Assembly (NCBI GenBank): GCA_903912795.1 | Contig: CAIWIS010000638.1 | Location: forward strand, 1-7,504 | Source of the DNA: an uncultured Bacteroidales bacterium | GTDB taxonomy: Bacteria > Bacteroidota > Bacteroidia > Bacteroidales > Paludibacteraceae | Direction: 5' to 3' | DNA: 7,504 nt | Shown here: piece by piece, positions 1 through 6,761 of the stretch | How the letters are laid out: each line of letters begins with the position of its first letter | Numbering within the stretch: position 1 is the stretch's first letter | Notes under the pieces: generated by a model | Told to the model about the DNA's origin: nothing | The model's input: only the letters and a program-made list of their open reading frames with translations | The model's database searches: none | Made by a program: the position numbers and the translations under genes

Positions 1-229
1 AGTGTTCACTCCACGTGGATGTAAACGAGTAGAGAGTGATTGGAAGTTATTTCTAAATTATTCAATTTATCGACCAGACTAGAGCTAGTAAAAAACCAAA
101 ACTTGTAAAAATTTTCGAACTGCCGTCTACTTGTCTACTTTTTTTCTAGCCAACACCTTACTGAACGGATACTAAAGTGTTACTTTTTGTACTACCAACT
201 GAACTGTTTCAATAAGAAAAGTTTCAAGT
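1..229. other. Non-coding flank downstream of cstA
   Basis: I see no recognisable gene here; it is the AT-rich stretch after the cstA stop codon up to the window edge. It holds an 8-base tandem duplication (GTCTACTT twice, 125-140), a 10-base palindrome (TCCACGTGGA, 10-19), and a weak imperfect hairpin just after the cstA stop (TGAACT at 200-205 with AGTTCA at 227-232, the right arm overlapping the stop codon). That hairpin has a long loop and no U-run after it, so I do not call it a terminator. A short gene crossing the left edge cannot be excluded. Confidence 0.5.
125..140. repeat. 8-base tandem duplication
   Basis: GTCTACTT occurs twice without a gap and is followed by a short T-run. It looks like a simple slippage duplication. 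No function is apparent. Confidence 0.5.
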
Positions 230-2044
230 TCAAACAATGGTGGTTGCCCCTTTGTAAACCTTAGACCATTTAGGAATGGTATTATAATATACCACAAAGG
301 CACAGAAAATAATCACCCCGGAAAGACTCAAATTGATAATGCCTTGCACTATTGTCTCACCATTCCTCAGTTGAGGCAAATAGATATTGAAGATGTTCAA
401 AAATCCGGCATAAAGCGTTGTAAATCCAATAAATACAAAGGGAACAATGGTTATCCAGGCATATTTAATTTTACCGCGATTGATGATGTAGGAAGTCCCG
501 ACAGCCAATGCGATGGAAGCTAGTAACTGATTGGCAGTTCCGAACAAAGGCCATATCGTTGATACGCTTCCGGTGTAGATAAAATATCCCCAACTAAATA
601 CAATCAGGAAACTGGCCAATAAATTCCCCGGCAACCAGTTGGTTCTTCCAAATGGGGCATAAACCTTACCCAACATTTCCTGCAATACAAATCGGCCTAT
701 TCGGGTTCCTGCATCGATGGTGGTAAGGATAAAAAGAGCCTCGAACATGATGGCAAAATGGTACCAATAGGACATCAAGCCATTCAAGCCTGGAATTTTA
801 GAGAAAATCTGCGCCATACCTACTCCCAAAGAAACTGCACCACCGGTACGTCCGGCTATTTTTTCACCCACCTCAGCCGAAAGTTGTGTGAGGTTTGAAT
901 CCACAAAACCCATGGCATGTAGTTTTGGAAGAATAGCAGCAAATTTTTCGGCAGGAACGTTTATGGCAAAGTAATCAAGAGGTAACAAACTCGACGCAGC
1001 AATCAAAGCCAAAATACTTACCATAGCTTCTACCAACATAGAACCTGCAGCAATGCTTTTGATATGTGACTCTTTCATAATCATCTTGGGGGTGGTACCC
1101 GAACTCACCAAGGCATGAAATCCTGAAATGGCACCACAGGCAATAGTTATAAATAAGTACGGAAATAATGTTCCCGGAATAATAGGACCACCACCGTGAA
1201 TAAACTGTGTAAATGCCGGCATGTGCATGGTTGGTGCAACAATAATAACACCTACTGCCAGCATTCCAATCACAGCAATTTTCATAATGGAACTCAGGTA
1301 ATCACGTGGAGAGAGCAAAAGCCAAACGGGTAATACCGAGGCTGCAAAACCATATCCTACGAGCAACATGGTCAGGGTCTTGTGATCGAAAGTAAACCAC
1401 GAAGCAAAGGGTGAACCGGGAATATAACGACCAAAAATTACAGCCAGAGTAAGTAACGTAACACCAATAATAGTAGCCTCTACGGTTTTTCCTTTCCTAA
1501 ATTTAAACATCCAAACGCCCATAAACAAAGCAATGGGAATAGTGGAAGCAATGGTAAATGTTCCCCACGAACTTTCTGACAAAGCGTTGATTACGACCAA
1601 ACCTAATCCTGCCATAGCAATAATCAGAATCAGCAATATGGCGATTGAAGCCGTAAAACCACTCACTTTATTTATTTCAGCACGTGCAATTTCAGCTAAT
1701 GATTTTCCATCTGAGCGTGTGGAGGCATACAATATAATAAAATCGTGTACTGCACCTGCAAAGACCGAACCCACCAACATCCAGATAAATCCGGGAAAAT
1801 AGCCAAATTGAGCCGCCAAAACCGGACCCACCAAAGGGCCTGCTCCTGCTATTGCTGCAAAATGATGACCAAACAACACCCATTTACTCATGGGGACATA
1901 ATTTTGTCCATCGTACATTCTGCCCGATGGGGTTGTCCTGCTATCGTTAATGGTGGCCAATTTGGCAATTACAAAACTGATGTATAAGCGATAAGCGATG
2001 ACGAGGAACAGAATTGCTCCAATAACTAAAGGCATTGCATTCAT
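230..2044 (-). CDS. cstA: Carbon starvation protein CstA-type transporter
   Basis: This 604-residue, very hydrophobic inner-membrane protein has about fifteen predicted membrane segments. Family hallmarks are clear: GHHFAAIAGAGPLVGP at residues 59-74, followed by GYFPG and AVHDF (about 81-102); FHALVSSGTTPKMI at 309-322; and WPLFGTANQLLAS at 498-510. Characterised homologues (E. coli CstA and BtsT/YjiY) import peptides or pyruvate with protons during carbon limitation. Those are about 700 residues, so this is a shorter member, but both the N-terminal CstA domain and the C-terminal multi-span region seem present. Two in-frame ATGs compete for the start (2044 and 2035: M-N-A-M-P); I keep the first. 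No Shine-Dalgarno sequence precedes it, only an A-rich leader, as is common in Bacteroidota. It begins 18 bases after the stop of the putative FMN protein gene, so the two are very likely co-transcribed. The family call is firm; the substrate is inferred. Confidence 0.95.
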   Translation of the reverse strand: MNAMPLVIGAILFLVIAYRLYISFVIAKLATINDSRTTPSGRMYDGQNYVPMSKWVLFGHHFAAIAGAGPLVGPVLAAQFGYFPGFIWMLVGSVFAGAVHDFIILYASTRSDGKSLAEIARAEINKVSGFTASIAILLILIIAMAGLGLVVINALSESSWGTFTIASTIPIALFMGVWMFKFRKGKTVEATIIGVTLLTLAVIFGRYIPGSPFASWFTFDHKTLTMLLVGYGFAASVLPVWLLLSPRDYLSSIMKIAVIGMLAVGVIIVAPTMHMPAFTQFIHGGGPIIPGTLFPYLFITIACGAISGFHALVSSGTTPKMIMKESHIKSIAAGSMLVEAMVSILALIAASSLLPLDYFAINVPAEKFAAILPKLHAMGFVDSNLTQLSAEVGEKIAGRTGGAVSLGVGMAQIFSKIPGLNGLMSYWYHFAIMFEALFILTTIDAGTRIGRFVLQEMLGKVYAPFGRTNWLPGNLLASFLIVFSWGYFIYTGSVSTIWPLFGTANQLLASIALAVGTSYIINRGKIKYAWITIVPFVFIGFTTLYAGFLNIFNIYLPQLRNGETIVQGIINLSLSGVIIFCAFVVYYNTIPKWSKVYKGATTIV

Positions 2045-2062
2045 TAGTAGTACTTTTTTGTT

Positions 2063-3070
2063 TTATTTATCATATGTATTAATTATTAATTTCTTGGCTA
2101 ATTTCCGAATAGCTGGGTCATTAAATTTTTCAGGATTGAAAGTAGCCAACCGCAAAATCAGCTGATTTTGATATTGATCACCAGTTAAATTTTCGATAAG
2201 AGTTTTGGACAATTGATTTGAAATCGTTCTGTTTTGAAGCCTTTCCAGCAATGCTGTTTGGGCATAATAGGTCAAAAGGGGGTACTGTTCTGAGAAGAAT
2301 GTCTGAATTTCCAAATTAGAGAACAGCTCATCGGGCATTTTCTCGATGGCGTTCTTGGCAAAATAACCTTTACTCCTTTTAATAAGAACTTGAATTTCGG
2401 AAGTAAAGTTAACAAAATCAGCTTTTTTGAAATTATTGAGCAAGAAATAATCTGCATCCGAACTATTGATAGCCATAATATTCCGAACAATACGCTTGTC
2501 CATATTCTGCAAGGTATGACGCTGAATCCGATCAATCACTTCTCCGTTGGCTATTTGCCACAAAGTATAGCAACTGTAAACAGCACCTTCGATGGTTTGA
2601 CCTTTGATGGATGCCACGGTGGCACCTGTTACAGCATCTAGTTTTACAACCAGCTCCTCTTTCTTTAAATTTAAGAAAGGAGGTTCTTTATCCGCCAATA
2701 GTTCAGTAAGTTTTTGATAATCTGCAGCCGTGAAAGGTTCGTGCTTCCGTTTTGTCAATGGTTTACCTGGAATGAGTTCATAGTTAACGAAATCGCCCAC
2801 CAAATTCCAGTAAAAAATCAATTCCACTTCATAGCAGATTTTCCCCTCACAAACCGGTGTTTTCACCCTTGATTTATATCTGATTAAACTGCTGTCAGCT
2901 CCCAACACTTCCTGCACGGCTATCTCGACTGAATCTTGATTGAAGAATTGAAAAGCAAGCTCCTTTTTCGTGTCCAACTTGAAAGAAAAGGAGAGAAAAA
3001 GCAGGATCGACAGAAAAATGTAAAAACAGGCATATTTCTGATTCCTGATATAGTTGGATATTTTCGGCAT
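2063..3070 (-). CDS. Membrane-anchored protein with a covalent-FMN attachment motif
   Basis: A 335-residue protein without a family name I can give with certainty. Residues about 13-31 form a single hydrophobic anchor or uncleaved signal; the rest should lie outside the cytoplasm. The middle part (about 70-180) has a Cys pair (C74 and C79, VCEGKICYEV), an aromatic strand LIFYWNLVGDF, then DAVTGAT at 145-151 and GAVYSCYTLW at 162-171. DAVTGAT fits the D-x-x-[S/T]-G-A-T site at which ApbE attaches FMN to a Thr in RnfG, NqrC and other FMN-binding proteins; T151 would be the acceptor. Residues about 180-335 are helical and repetitive, like HEAT-type repeats. The start ATG has no Shine-Dalgarno sequence, but the anchor begins right after it. 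The gene sits 96 bases after the FAD oxidoreductase gene and 18 before cstA, suggesting a redox or sensory partner of the transporter. The gene is certain; flavinylation is an inference from the motif. Confidence 0.85.
   Translation of the reverse strand: MPKISNYIRNQKYACFYIFLSILLFLSFSFKLDTKKELAFQFFNQDSVEIAVQEVLGADSSLIRYKSRVKTPVCEGKICYEVELIFYWNLVGDFVNYELIPGKPLTKRKHEPFTAADYQKLTELLADKEPPFLNLKKEELVVKLDAVTGATVASIKGQTIEGAVYSCYTLWQIANGEVIDRIQRHTLQNMDKRIVRNIMAINSSDADYFLLNNFKKADFVNFTSEIQVLIKRSKGYFAKNAIEKMPDELFSNLEIQTFFSEQYPLLTYYAQTALLERLQNRTISNQLSKTLIENLTGDQYQNQLILRLATFNPEKFNDPAIRKLAKKLIINTYDK
2618..2638 (-). other. Putative flavinylation site DAVTGAT
   Basis: The codons for residues 145-151 spell D-A-V-T-G-A-T. 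This matches every conserved position of the D-x-x-[S/T]-G-A-T signature recognised by the FMN transferase ApbE, with the last Thr (codon at 2618-2620) as the FMN-phosphoester site. The location in an exported domain is right for ApbE action. No apbE gene is in the window. Confidence 0.55.
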
Positions 3071-3125
3071 CGAGATTAAGTATTAAAACATCAATAATCC
3101 ACCTAAATAAATTGAGTTATCATAA

Positions 3126-3154
3126 TTAGACAATTAATCCTTAACAATTGCTAA
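3126..3154. repeat. AT-rich inverted repeat between two genes
   Basis: The plus strand reads TTAGACAATT, ten bases, then AATTGCTAA. The arms pair over nine positions with one bulged base. It lies in the 96-base gap between the FAD oxidoreductase stop and the next start. There is no U-run after it in the direction of transcription, so it is at best a weak processing hairpin or a protein-binding site. Confidence 0.3.
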
Positions 3155-3166
3155 CCCTCATTCTTT

Positions 3167-5029
3167 TTATTTCTGTTTATACAAAATTCTTCCTTCGTTA
3201 TAGTTCTGTTTATTGGGTAAGCTGGCATCGCCCACCCCAACTTTCATCAACTGAATCAATTCCGGAAAATAATTTTGATACAGTCCACGTGGATCAACAT
3301 TCTCCTTTTTGCAAATAGAGGCAGCCATTCCCAGCACTTCACCCATCATTCCTGTGGTTCTCATCACCCGAACACTTCCTAATGCTGAGTGAGTTACACT
3401 GATATTACGACCTGCCATCATCAGGTTGGGTACATTAACAGAATAGAGACAACGGAACGGAATGGGATAAGGATAAATCTTGGTGTGTATGGCAGTCGAT
3501 ATAAAGGGTGCACCCGGGAAAAGCTCACTGTTCTTTTCATCCGGATAGTGCAAGTCAATGGTCCAAGAGGTGGAGGCAGTGCCATCGGGGTAAACCTTGG
3601 CTTCTGTCAAATCTGATTCACGAAGAATATAATCTCCCACCAAACGTTTGGATTCCCGCTTTCCCGCTACATAAGCCACCCACTCGAGTTGTTTGTTAAC
3701 ATAATCGGCTTTGAATTGGGAATGGTTTTTAAGATAGGACCAGTTTGAAAAAACCACCATCAAACCATAATCCCTGATGCGTTCAATCTCTATGATTTGA
3801 TCAAACCCCATTCCGGTCTCCCAATCCCAATCGCCACGCAAACCTACTAATTGTTTCGTTTCATCCCAGGCAAGCCCCCACTTAATATCCGGAAAAGGAG
3901 CATCTTTCTTTGCCTGCAAAGCGAACCATTGAACGGACGAACCCATGGTCATAGAGTCCGATTTCTCAGGTGCCCTGCTTTCGCCATACTCTTTTGTACT
4001 TTCTCTACCCAACATATATTTTGCTCCTGCCAATGCGCCGATGGTAGCATCACCGGTACAATCGGCAAAAAGTGGAGCGGTAAACTCTCGTTTTTCGCCG
4101 GTTACAATATCGGTAGCTTGTACGGTTTTAATCCTGCCATTCTCCATTATTACCTTGTTGGCATGATGATTCAGAAATAAAGTAATATTCTTCTCATTTC
4201 GAACGGCATTTAATTTTTTATCATCTTCATAGTTCCCCTTTGGCTGAGCATTTCCTGCAATTGTAGGACCTATTTCATTCACCAAATTACCAATAGCTGG
4301 ATAAGGTTCCACCCTTATCCATCCGCCTAACTGCACGCGGACTTCCGAGCTATTGTTCCCACCCAATAATGGTCTATCTTGAATCAGTGCCACTTTTACA
4401 CCCAAGCGTGCAGCCGAAATTGCAGCGCAAGTACCAGCCATACCGCCACCTACTACTACAAAATCATAGGCACCGGCATTATTTATTTTATGGATTTCGG
4501 GATTGAGTTCTGCTCGTAATTCATCAATTTTACTCACTTCCGACGAAGGTGCATATTTCAAGTCGGCACTGAATAGAATTGCATCGCAGCGGCCGTTGAA
4601 GCCAGTCAAATCTTTAAGGGTAAGGGTACATTTGCTGTTTTTCACTACTGCCACTCCGCCATCTTGCCAGTCCCAGGCTTCCGACTTGGTTCCAAAAACA
4701 ACTGCAAGCTCTTTTCCATCAAGGGCTATTTTGAATTTTCCGGGAGCATCGGTGGTATTCCATCGGGCAGCCCAGTTGCGTGTACGAACGAAAACACGGT
4801 ATTTGCCCGGTTTTGGAAATTGCACTGAACTGCTTGCATTGGCCACCGGAACACCCATACCGTGTGCCATCAAATAGGGCGAACCCATCACGTCCATACT
4901 TTGTTGGTCAATCACCCACCCGCCTTTGTTGGCAAAACTCTCGGCCTCAACTAAAACCTTTAAACTATGTTGACTGAAACCGGTAATGAAAACCAGCAAA
5001 AATAAATTTATAATCAATAATTTTCTCAT
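3167..5029 (-). CDS. Exported FAD-dependent oxidoreductase with N-terminal jelly-roll-like domain
   Basis: A 620-residue protein starting with a Sec-type signal peptide (charged MRK, hydrophobic core to about residue 18, likely cut near GFSQ-HS). Residues about 22-155 look like a beta-sandwich of the kind attached to carbohydrate-active proteins (VEAESF..GGW near the start, PGKYRVFVRTRNW in the middle). The catalytic part begins with the dinucleotide-binding motif VVVGGGMAGTCAA at 191-203, continues with FADCTGDATIGALAGA at 321-336, and ends with MMAGRNIS...GSVRVMRTTG at 537-560. This is the pattern of the FAD_oxidored group of flavoenzymes that is frequent in Bacteroidota and Planctomycetota carbohydrate clusters; the substrates of that group are mostly unknown. 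Neighbours (SGNH hydrolase and CBM9-like protein upstream) fit glycan processing in the periplasm. The ATG has no Shine-Dalgarno sequence, and an AT-only inverted repeat lies 10-31 bases upstream. The 244-base gap before it probably carries its own promoter. The fold is sure; the reaction is not. Confidence 0.92.
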   Translation of the reverse strand: MRKLLIINLFLLVFITGFSQHSLKVLVEAESFANKGGWVIDQQSMDVMGSPYLMAHGMGVPVANASSSVQFPKPGKYRVFVRTRNWAARWNTTDAPGKFKIALDGKELAVVFGTKSEAWDWQDGGVAVVKNSKCTLTLKDLTGFNGRCDAILFSADLKYAPSSEVSKIDELRAELNPEIHKINNAGAYDFVVVGGGMAGTCAAISAARLGVKVALIQDRPLLGGNNSSEVRVQLGGWIRVEPYPAIGNLVNEIGPTIAGNAQPKGNYEDDKKLNAVRNEKNITLFLNHHANKVIMENGRIKTVQATDIVTGEKREFTAPLFADCTGDATIGALAGAKYMLGRESTKEYGESRAPEKSDSMTMGSSVQWFALQAKKDAPFPDIKWGLAWDETKQLVGLRGDWDWETGMGFDQIIEIERIRDYGLMVVFSNWSYLKNHSQFKADYVNKQLEWVAYVAGKRESKRLVGDYILRESDLTEAKVYPDGTASTSWTIDLHYPDEKNSELFPGAPFISTAIHTKIYPYPIPFRCLYSVNVPNLMMAGRNISVTHSALGSVRVMRTTGMMGEVLGMAASICKKENVDPRGLYQNYFPELIQLMKVGVGDASLPNKQNYNEGRILYKQK

Positions 5030-5038
5030 ACTTTTCAG

Positions 5039-5060
5039 ATATTATTAAACAGAATAATAT
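5039..5060. promoter_or_regulatory. Inverted repeat just upstream of the FAD oxidoreductase start
   Basis: ATATTATT and AATAATAT form perfect 8-base arms around a 6-base spacer, ending 9 bases before the ATG at 5029. The position suits an operator or a leader hairpin that limits translation initiation. The arms are entirely A/T in an AT-rich gap, so chance is a real alternative. Confidence 0.35.
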
Positions 5061-5196
5061 TCCATTTTTTTTATTTTATTCGTTCAATACAAAAACAATA
5101 TTTTCTTCTTGTCAAAAACTAGTCATAAGGGCGAACAAGATAAAACATTAGATTTATGATGTTTAAAATTACATTTAGTTATTGCAAAATTTGACT

Positions 5197-5235
5197 TCAA
5201 CATTGAACGATAATTTGTTTACAGTTCAATGTTGA
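5197..5235 (-). terminator. 12-base perfect inverted repeat after the SGNH gene
   Basis: TCAACATTGAAC and GTTCAATGTTGA are exact complements separated by 15 bases. In the direction of transcription the hairpin starts 38 bases after the SGNH hydrolase stop and lies about 170 bases before the FAD oxidoreductase start. It may end or attenuate the upstream transcript, but the U-run after it is poor (AGTCAAATTTTGC). Equally it could be a dyad operator for the downstream gene. It is the longest perfect inverted repeat I found in the gaps. Confidence 0.45.
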
Positions 5236-5253
5236 TTTTCCGCTACTCAAAAA

Positions 5254-5265
5254 AAAACGATTTAA
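5254..5265. repeat. Direct repeat AAAACGATTTAA, copy 1
   Basis: Lies 8 bases past the end of the SGNH hydrolase gene. An identical 12-base copy is at 6746-6757, on the other side of the same gene. The copies could be a footprint of insertion, a repeated regulator site, or coincidence in AT-rich DNA. Confidence 0.4.
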
Positions 5266-5273
5266 CCTTGTCT

Positions 5274-6683
5274 TTATTTTTTCAATATCAACTTGAAGGT
5301 ATGAACTGTAGGTTGAGCTTGTTTCAAAGCCTCCTTCCTCAAAGCCTCTGAATTAGATTTGTATAAATTTTCAGAAGACTTGTTTGCTACGTACTCATCT
5401 ACTTTACTTAATATCCAATTAGCACTCGATTTTTTTTGAATTGAATAGACAGAATCTAATTTTTGTCTTATTTGATTTGTTTTCACTTTACCATTATACT
5501 TCTGAAAATCAGAAAGGTACTCTACAAACTTAAGACTTCTTAGTTTTGCTTCATATTGCCAGAGCTTATCCAATTCCTCTCTGACCTTCAAAGCTTGTTG
5601 ATATTGTGGTGTTTCCTGAATAAGTGCTAAATTAATCCCTTCTTTCAATTGAATACTCGTAAAGCTACCAATTGACTTATTGTCAATTAACAACTCATAT
5701 TTTCCATTTATTAGCTCTGTTACTTGCAAAATTTCTTGATTCAAATCTGCTACAAAAGGGACTAATTCTAAAGCCTTCACTTGATTGCTTACTATTGGAA
5801 ACGGCAACGACTTTTCAAATACAGAAAAAATCAACTCTTTGGAAGACCAATGTACTTTTGAAACATAACAATTCTGACACAAGTCATTTATTCTCTTTTG
5901 ATTTTTGGAAATAAAGATTTTCGAAACATATTGTGGCCCCTGAAAAGTTTTCAAATACTGATAAGCCATTATAAAATGTCCTGTTGATTGTGGATGTACC
6001 CGGTCTTGACTTATCAATGTGAATGATGGGTCTTTTTTTTGCTGTTCTATGTTAATTTGGTTCATAATAGACCAGTAATCAACAACGGAAAGTTTGTATT
6101 TAACAGCCAATGTTTCAATGAAATCGGCACAGTTTTTCAAAGCATCATTCACACCCAAATTATTAGCTGTTGGGAGCATCGCTGTTTGATCATAAATTGA
6201 GGGCTTTTGCAATGTAAGTTGTACCTTATTTGATATAAATATTCTTACTAACTTTTCCAGATTTGACTTATATAAAGTAAGAGCCTCTTCCCTCATTCGA
6301 AGGGTATCCACATTATAAGAAATTTTCGGACCATATAAATATCTTGCAACATCATTCATACCAATCATGAGTATAGCATGTGTTGGCTGATTAATCAGAA
6401 TATCGGTATCCATCCTTGCCAAGACTCCAGCAACGCTATTTCCTGCAATTCCACAATTATAGAAATTTACATTTTCACCGGGAAAACGGGTCAGTTGATA
6501 GAGTAGAATATTGTGATGAAACTCACCACCGAATGTAATGCTATTGCCTACAAAACAAACACGATCATTGGTCTTAAATAGAGGATTTTTATATTTTTCA
6601 GCCAACACATTATTTCCTAATAATAAGAGAGAAACAAAAACAATATGTATTACGCCCAAAAGTGTGGGTCTTGTTTTTTTCAT
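5274..6683 (-). CDS. Exported SGNH/GDSL-family hydrolase
   Basis: A 469-residue protein with a cleavable signal peptide (MKKTR, hydrophobic core, likely cut after VLA at residue 28). The SGNH blocks are all present: GNSIT at 46-50 with the nucleophile Ser48; the block II glycine within NCGIAGNS (76-83); GMND with Asn110; and DRVH with Asp227 and His230 completing the catalytic set. The family hydrolyses esters, and secreted members in carbohydrate clusters typically remove acetyl or other acyl groups from glycans. The C-terminal 210 residues include a small beta region (GKYELLIDNKSIGSF, 327-341), a LKEGINLA stretch typical of long SGNH proteins, then charged helices. The gene is clearly AT-richer than its neighbours: four sample 60-base lines from it and its two neighbours gave about 25-35% GC here versus 43-57% next door. 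It lies 78 bases after the CBM9-like gene. Family and catalytic residues are firm; the substrate is unknown. Confidence 0.93.
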   Translation of the reverse strand: MKKTRPTLLGVIHIVFVSLLLLGNNVLAEKYKNPLFKTNDRVCFVGNSITFGGEFHHNILLYQLTRFPGENVNFYNCGIAGNSVAGVLARMDTDILINQPTHAILMIGMNDVARYLYGPKISYNVDTLRMREEALTLYKSNLEKLVRIFISNKVQLTLQKPSIYDQTAMLPTANNLGVNDALKNCADFIETLAVKYKLSVVDYWSIMNQINIEQQKKDPSFTLISQDRVHPQSTGHFIMAYQYLKTFQGPQYVSKIFISKNQKRINDLCQNCYVSKVHWSSKELIFSVFEKSLPFPIVSNQVKALELVPFVADLNQEILQVTELINGKYELLIDNKSIGSFTSIQLKEGINLALIQETPQYQQALKVREELDKLWQYEAKLRSLKFVEYLSDFQKYNGKVKTNQIRQKLDSVYSIQKKSSANWILSKVDEYVANKSSENLYKSNSEALRKEALKQAQPTVHTFKLILKK

Positions 6684-6740
6684 AAGTATTTAAAAGTTGA
6701 GTTATTGTTAGTGTATAGTTAAGCACCTATTTCGAACCAC

Positions 6741-6760
6741 ATATTAAAACGATTTAATAT
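6741..6760. repeat. AT-only inverted repeat next to the CBM9-like stop
   Basis: ATATTAAA and TTTAATAT are perfect 8-base arms with a 4-base loop, starting one base after the stop codon of the CBM9-like gene in the direction of transcription. A weak hairpin could form and protect the 3' end or mark a processing point. There is no U-run after it. It overlaps one copy of the AAAACGATTTAA direct repeat. Confidence 0.35.
6746..6757. repeat. Direct repeat AAAACGATTTAA, copy 2
   Basis: Identical to 5254-5265. It lies 62 bases upstream of the SGNH hydrolase start and 4 bases from the stop of the CBM9-like gene, and falls inside the 6741-6760 inverted repeat. Confidence 0.4.
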
Positions 6761-6761
6761 T

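Noticed and set aside
10..19. Palindrome TCCACGTGGA, repeated at 3284-3293
   Set aside because: The second copy lies inside the FAD oxidoreductase coding sequence (Val-Asp-Pro-Arg-Gly codons), so a shared regulatory role is unlikely; a chance match is the simpler reading.
200..232. Hairpin after the cstA stop as a terminator
   Set aside because: The arms are only 6 bases, the loop is long, and no U-run follows.
2272..2535. Second minus-strand frame inside the FMN-type protein gene
   Set aside because: It fully overlaps the supported gene in another frame, with no start context or motif of its own.
4503..4877. Open frame of 124 codons on the plus strand inside the FAD oxidoreductase gene
   Set aside because: It lies wholly antisense to a well-supported gene, has no recognisable motif, and its composition follows from the codon pattern of the real gene. 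Other plus-strand frames (for example 3851-4180 and 1533-1802) were rejected for the same reason.
5249..5257. Run of nine A (T on the transcribed-strand sense) after the SGNH stop as an intrinsic terminator
   Set aside because: No stable hairpin precedes the T-run; only a weak A/T pairing with the end of the coding region is possible.
5030..5273. Search for a Bacteroidota promoter (TAnnTTTG with upstream TTTG) on the minus strand of the gap
   Set aside because: I found no exact -7 match in this or the other gaps. The nearest, AAATTTTG at 5185-5192, differs at one base and lacks a -33 partner at the right spacing, so I annotate no promoter.
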